Shown here piece after piece: positions 54,001 to 57,000 of a stretch of 64,000 nt of DNA; position 1 is the stretch's first letter; each line of letters starts with the position of its first letter. Source of the stretch: Zygaena filipendulae (Eukaryota; Arthropoda; Insecta; Lepidoptera; Zygaenidae); contig OU015672.1 of NCBI GenBank assembly GCA_907165275.2, forward strand, positions 2,462,501-2,526,500. The letters run 5' to 3'. The notes below the pieces were generated by a model. It did no database searches, was not told the DNA's origin, and saw only the letters and a list, made by a program, of their open reading frames with translations. A program made the position numbers and the translations under genes.

Positions 54001-57000
54001 CGGAATTTACCAAAAATCTTTCGCGGGGTATGGGGAGGAATGAAATTGGTGGGAAGTGGAGAGTGTCGCTTTTTTATATAATGTATTATGTATTTTTTTA
54101 TCTGGGCGACCGCGCTTCGCTCGATGTGATGACTTCTCGGGAGAAATTTCTTATATTGTTGGGTAGGTAACTATAAAATAACACCTATCTAGTTAAACCC
54201 TGAAAGTAATGATATCCAGTAGCAACAATGCAAGTATGTACCTCAAAGAAAATTTTAAATACGAGATGGCGTTAAAATTAAGATGGCGTAAAAAAGGTTT
54301 CTTTGTGTATGATAATATAATGATACCTATAGCGTTTTTTCTCTTATTTTTTTCTAGAAAGATACCTATATAGATAAACGTAAAAAGCAAAAACTCAATT
54401 TGATCCAAAGCGTTCAATCATTTCCGATATAGGTATACTTGTAGGAAAAGAGTTGCTCGTTTAATGTTATTACCGCCGCACTCAGAGTCGACTTTAATGA
54501 TTACTTAGTTAAGTACAGATTTTTAAAACAAAACTGTCGCAATCAGACAAGTTTAATAAATTCATGTTAATTGGCATTTAACTAATTAAGTTACATATTA
54601 TTAAATGCCAATTAACATTAATTTACTGAACGTCTCTGATTACGGCAGTTTTGTTTTAAAAATCTATACTTAACTAAGTAATCATTAAAGTCTACTCTGA
54701 GTGCGGCCGTTAGATACTTAAATATCGTCGTTATCGGTAGATGCAAGATGGTGCGCAAGCTAGTGGGCGTGCAGCATCCCATCAATTTAGTACCCATAGA
54801 CGAGTACAAGTGCGTGGTGCTCTGCAACCGGGAGCTGATTGTCTATGACCTGGACCAGGTGAGCTATATAATATAATATATATATATATATCTACATACA
54901 AGTACATTGTCGGAGGTGTTAGCAACAAGCACGGAACATGCACAAACCTTCGATTTAAAAGTATCTATCAGAACCAAAGTTGGAACCGGAGGTGTAATAT
55001 CAAAAAAGAGTTCCTGACTGGTCGGAGTCGAAACTCTTTAACATCTTTACTCAAAACACGTAATACATTCAAAATTTACTAACACTCAATATAGATGTTG
55101 TCCGAAATATAAACAATTATAATAGGCTAGTTTCCTGGGTAAAAAAATCGAAATTCTATTTAGTCCGTCAGTGAGATAATAAAAAAATAAAAGACACGTA
55201 TTTTTTGCTTTTTTAAAATAATGGAAATATGCATAGATAAAGCGCATTAAAGTTTAGGGTGGGGGACTCGTGATGTCACAGCTCGCTACAACGTGCGAAC
55301 AAACTGTAGCGAGGCGTGACGTCATGTGAAATTTCGACTTGATATATCTCCGTTATTTTTTGGTTACATAAAAAATAAAAAAATACGTGTCCAATATTTT
55401 TTAATAATCTACAAAACGGACTAAAAAAAAAAATTTAGGAAACTAGCCTATTACTACTAGCTGTTCCCCGCGATTTCACCCGCGGAAATTCCAAAGATCC
55501 CGCCAAAAATCCAGGATAAAAAGTATCCTATGTCCTTCTCTGTACCTCTGACAACGTGTGTACAAAATTTCATGATAATCGATTAAGCCGTTAAGACGTG
55601 AAAGCGTAACAGACAGACAGACAGACAGAGGTACTTTCGCATTTATAATATTAGTAGGCATTAGTAAAGTACAGTAAGTGATGGTAATTTCAGGGCAAAT
55701 CTCTGGTGGCGCTGAAGGGTCTGATGAACCAGAAGATGCCGTACTACGGGCTGCACGACCCGCAGCACCTGGTCACGCTCTCCCGCAACCGGATGTACGT
55801 GAACCTGATGAACATCGAAACAGGTGAGCCTCCCGCGGCGAAGCCCGCCCTCAGCAAATACTCGCCTGATTTTGATAACAGGCATGGTAAACATTAGTTA
55901 GTCAATTAGATAATTAACAAACTGTAGCGGCCAACGTAAAAAGAGCTCCGCTTTGCATACATTTTGTGTGGCATCTGGAGCTCTTCTTATATTAACTTAC
56001 TAGGGTGCGCTAGGGTAATGTTTGCACACGAGTGCTACATGGGCTAGAGACGCCTCTGACGACCACGACGCTTTGCTAATTGCTACGTATATCTAATCGT
56101 AAGCTAAATACTTCCTGTTTCTGCCCTCTCGCCTCGGTGGCGTTTGAGATTTTCTGTGTGATTGACCAACAAACGTCCAAACATCTTCGAAAACTTTCGC
56201 GAATAAAATTAGTCGGATTTTTTTACGAATGATGATGTTTTTGGTATTCTTCACAGGTGACCTAGTGACAACGTTCAAAGCTGGTGAAGACAGGTTCCTG
56301 AACTCATTGCTGGTCTCTGGCGACGGAAGGTTCGACCTTACGTATATTTAATTATCACTCTCTTATACACAATTTCATGTGCTTGAATTTGGGAGTTATT
56401 TTATATGTAAGAATGAAAAAAATTGTGACAATAGCACCAAAGCATCAGGAAACCATTGGTATCAATAGCATCTAGTAGCAAAGAGTAATTCATTAAGAGA
56501 TAGCATGCTCAAGCAATATACGTACCTATACGGTTTAATGTTATAATTTGAAGAATAGGCGTGAGGAACTTCGTTCCTGACGGGAGTTACCCGATCGCAC
56601 AAATTTTTAGTATCTACCTAATAGGTGAGTGGTGTGAAGTTGTTAACAGTTGTGTGGCTTCGCAGAATCTTGGTGTGCGGTGACGAGACTCAGAAACCGT
56701 TCCCGCTGCTGGTGTGGTCGTTGACCTCGCGCAAGCTGCTCTACGACCTGAGGATACCCCACCACGACTTCGTCACCTCCAAAGCGGCAATCACTTACGA
56801 GGGTACGCGCTACTTTTTTGCTTGACGGTAATGCCAAATCCCACCATGGTCCCAGTTTGATTGTCCCCTATGTTTTGTGCTATTTTTTTTTTAATTATTT
56901 CATTAAAGGAAGCTAGTGTTCCTCGGGAACTCCGGAATTAACGCCAGTGAATCAGTGAAAGATCCATTTACACAACACAATAATGGACCCTCAGGAGAGA

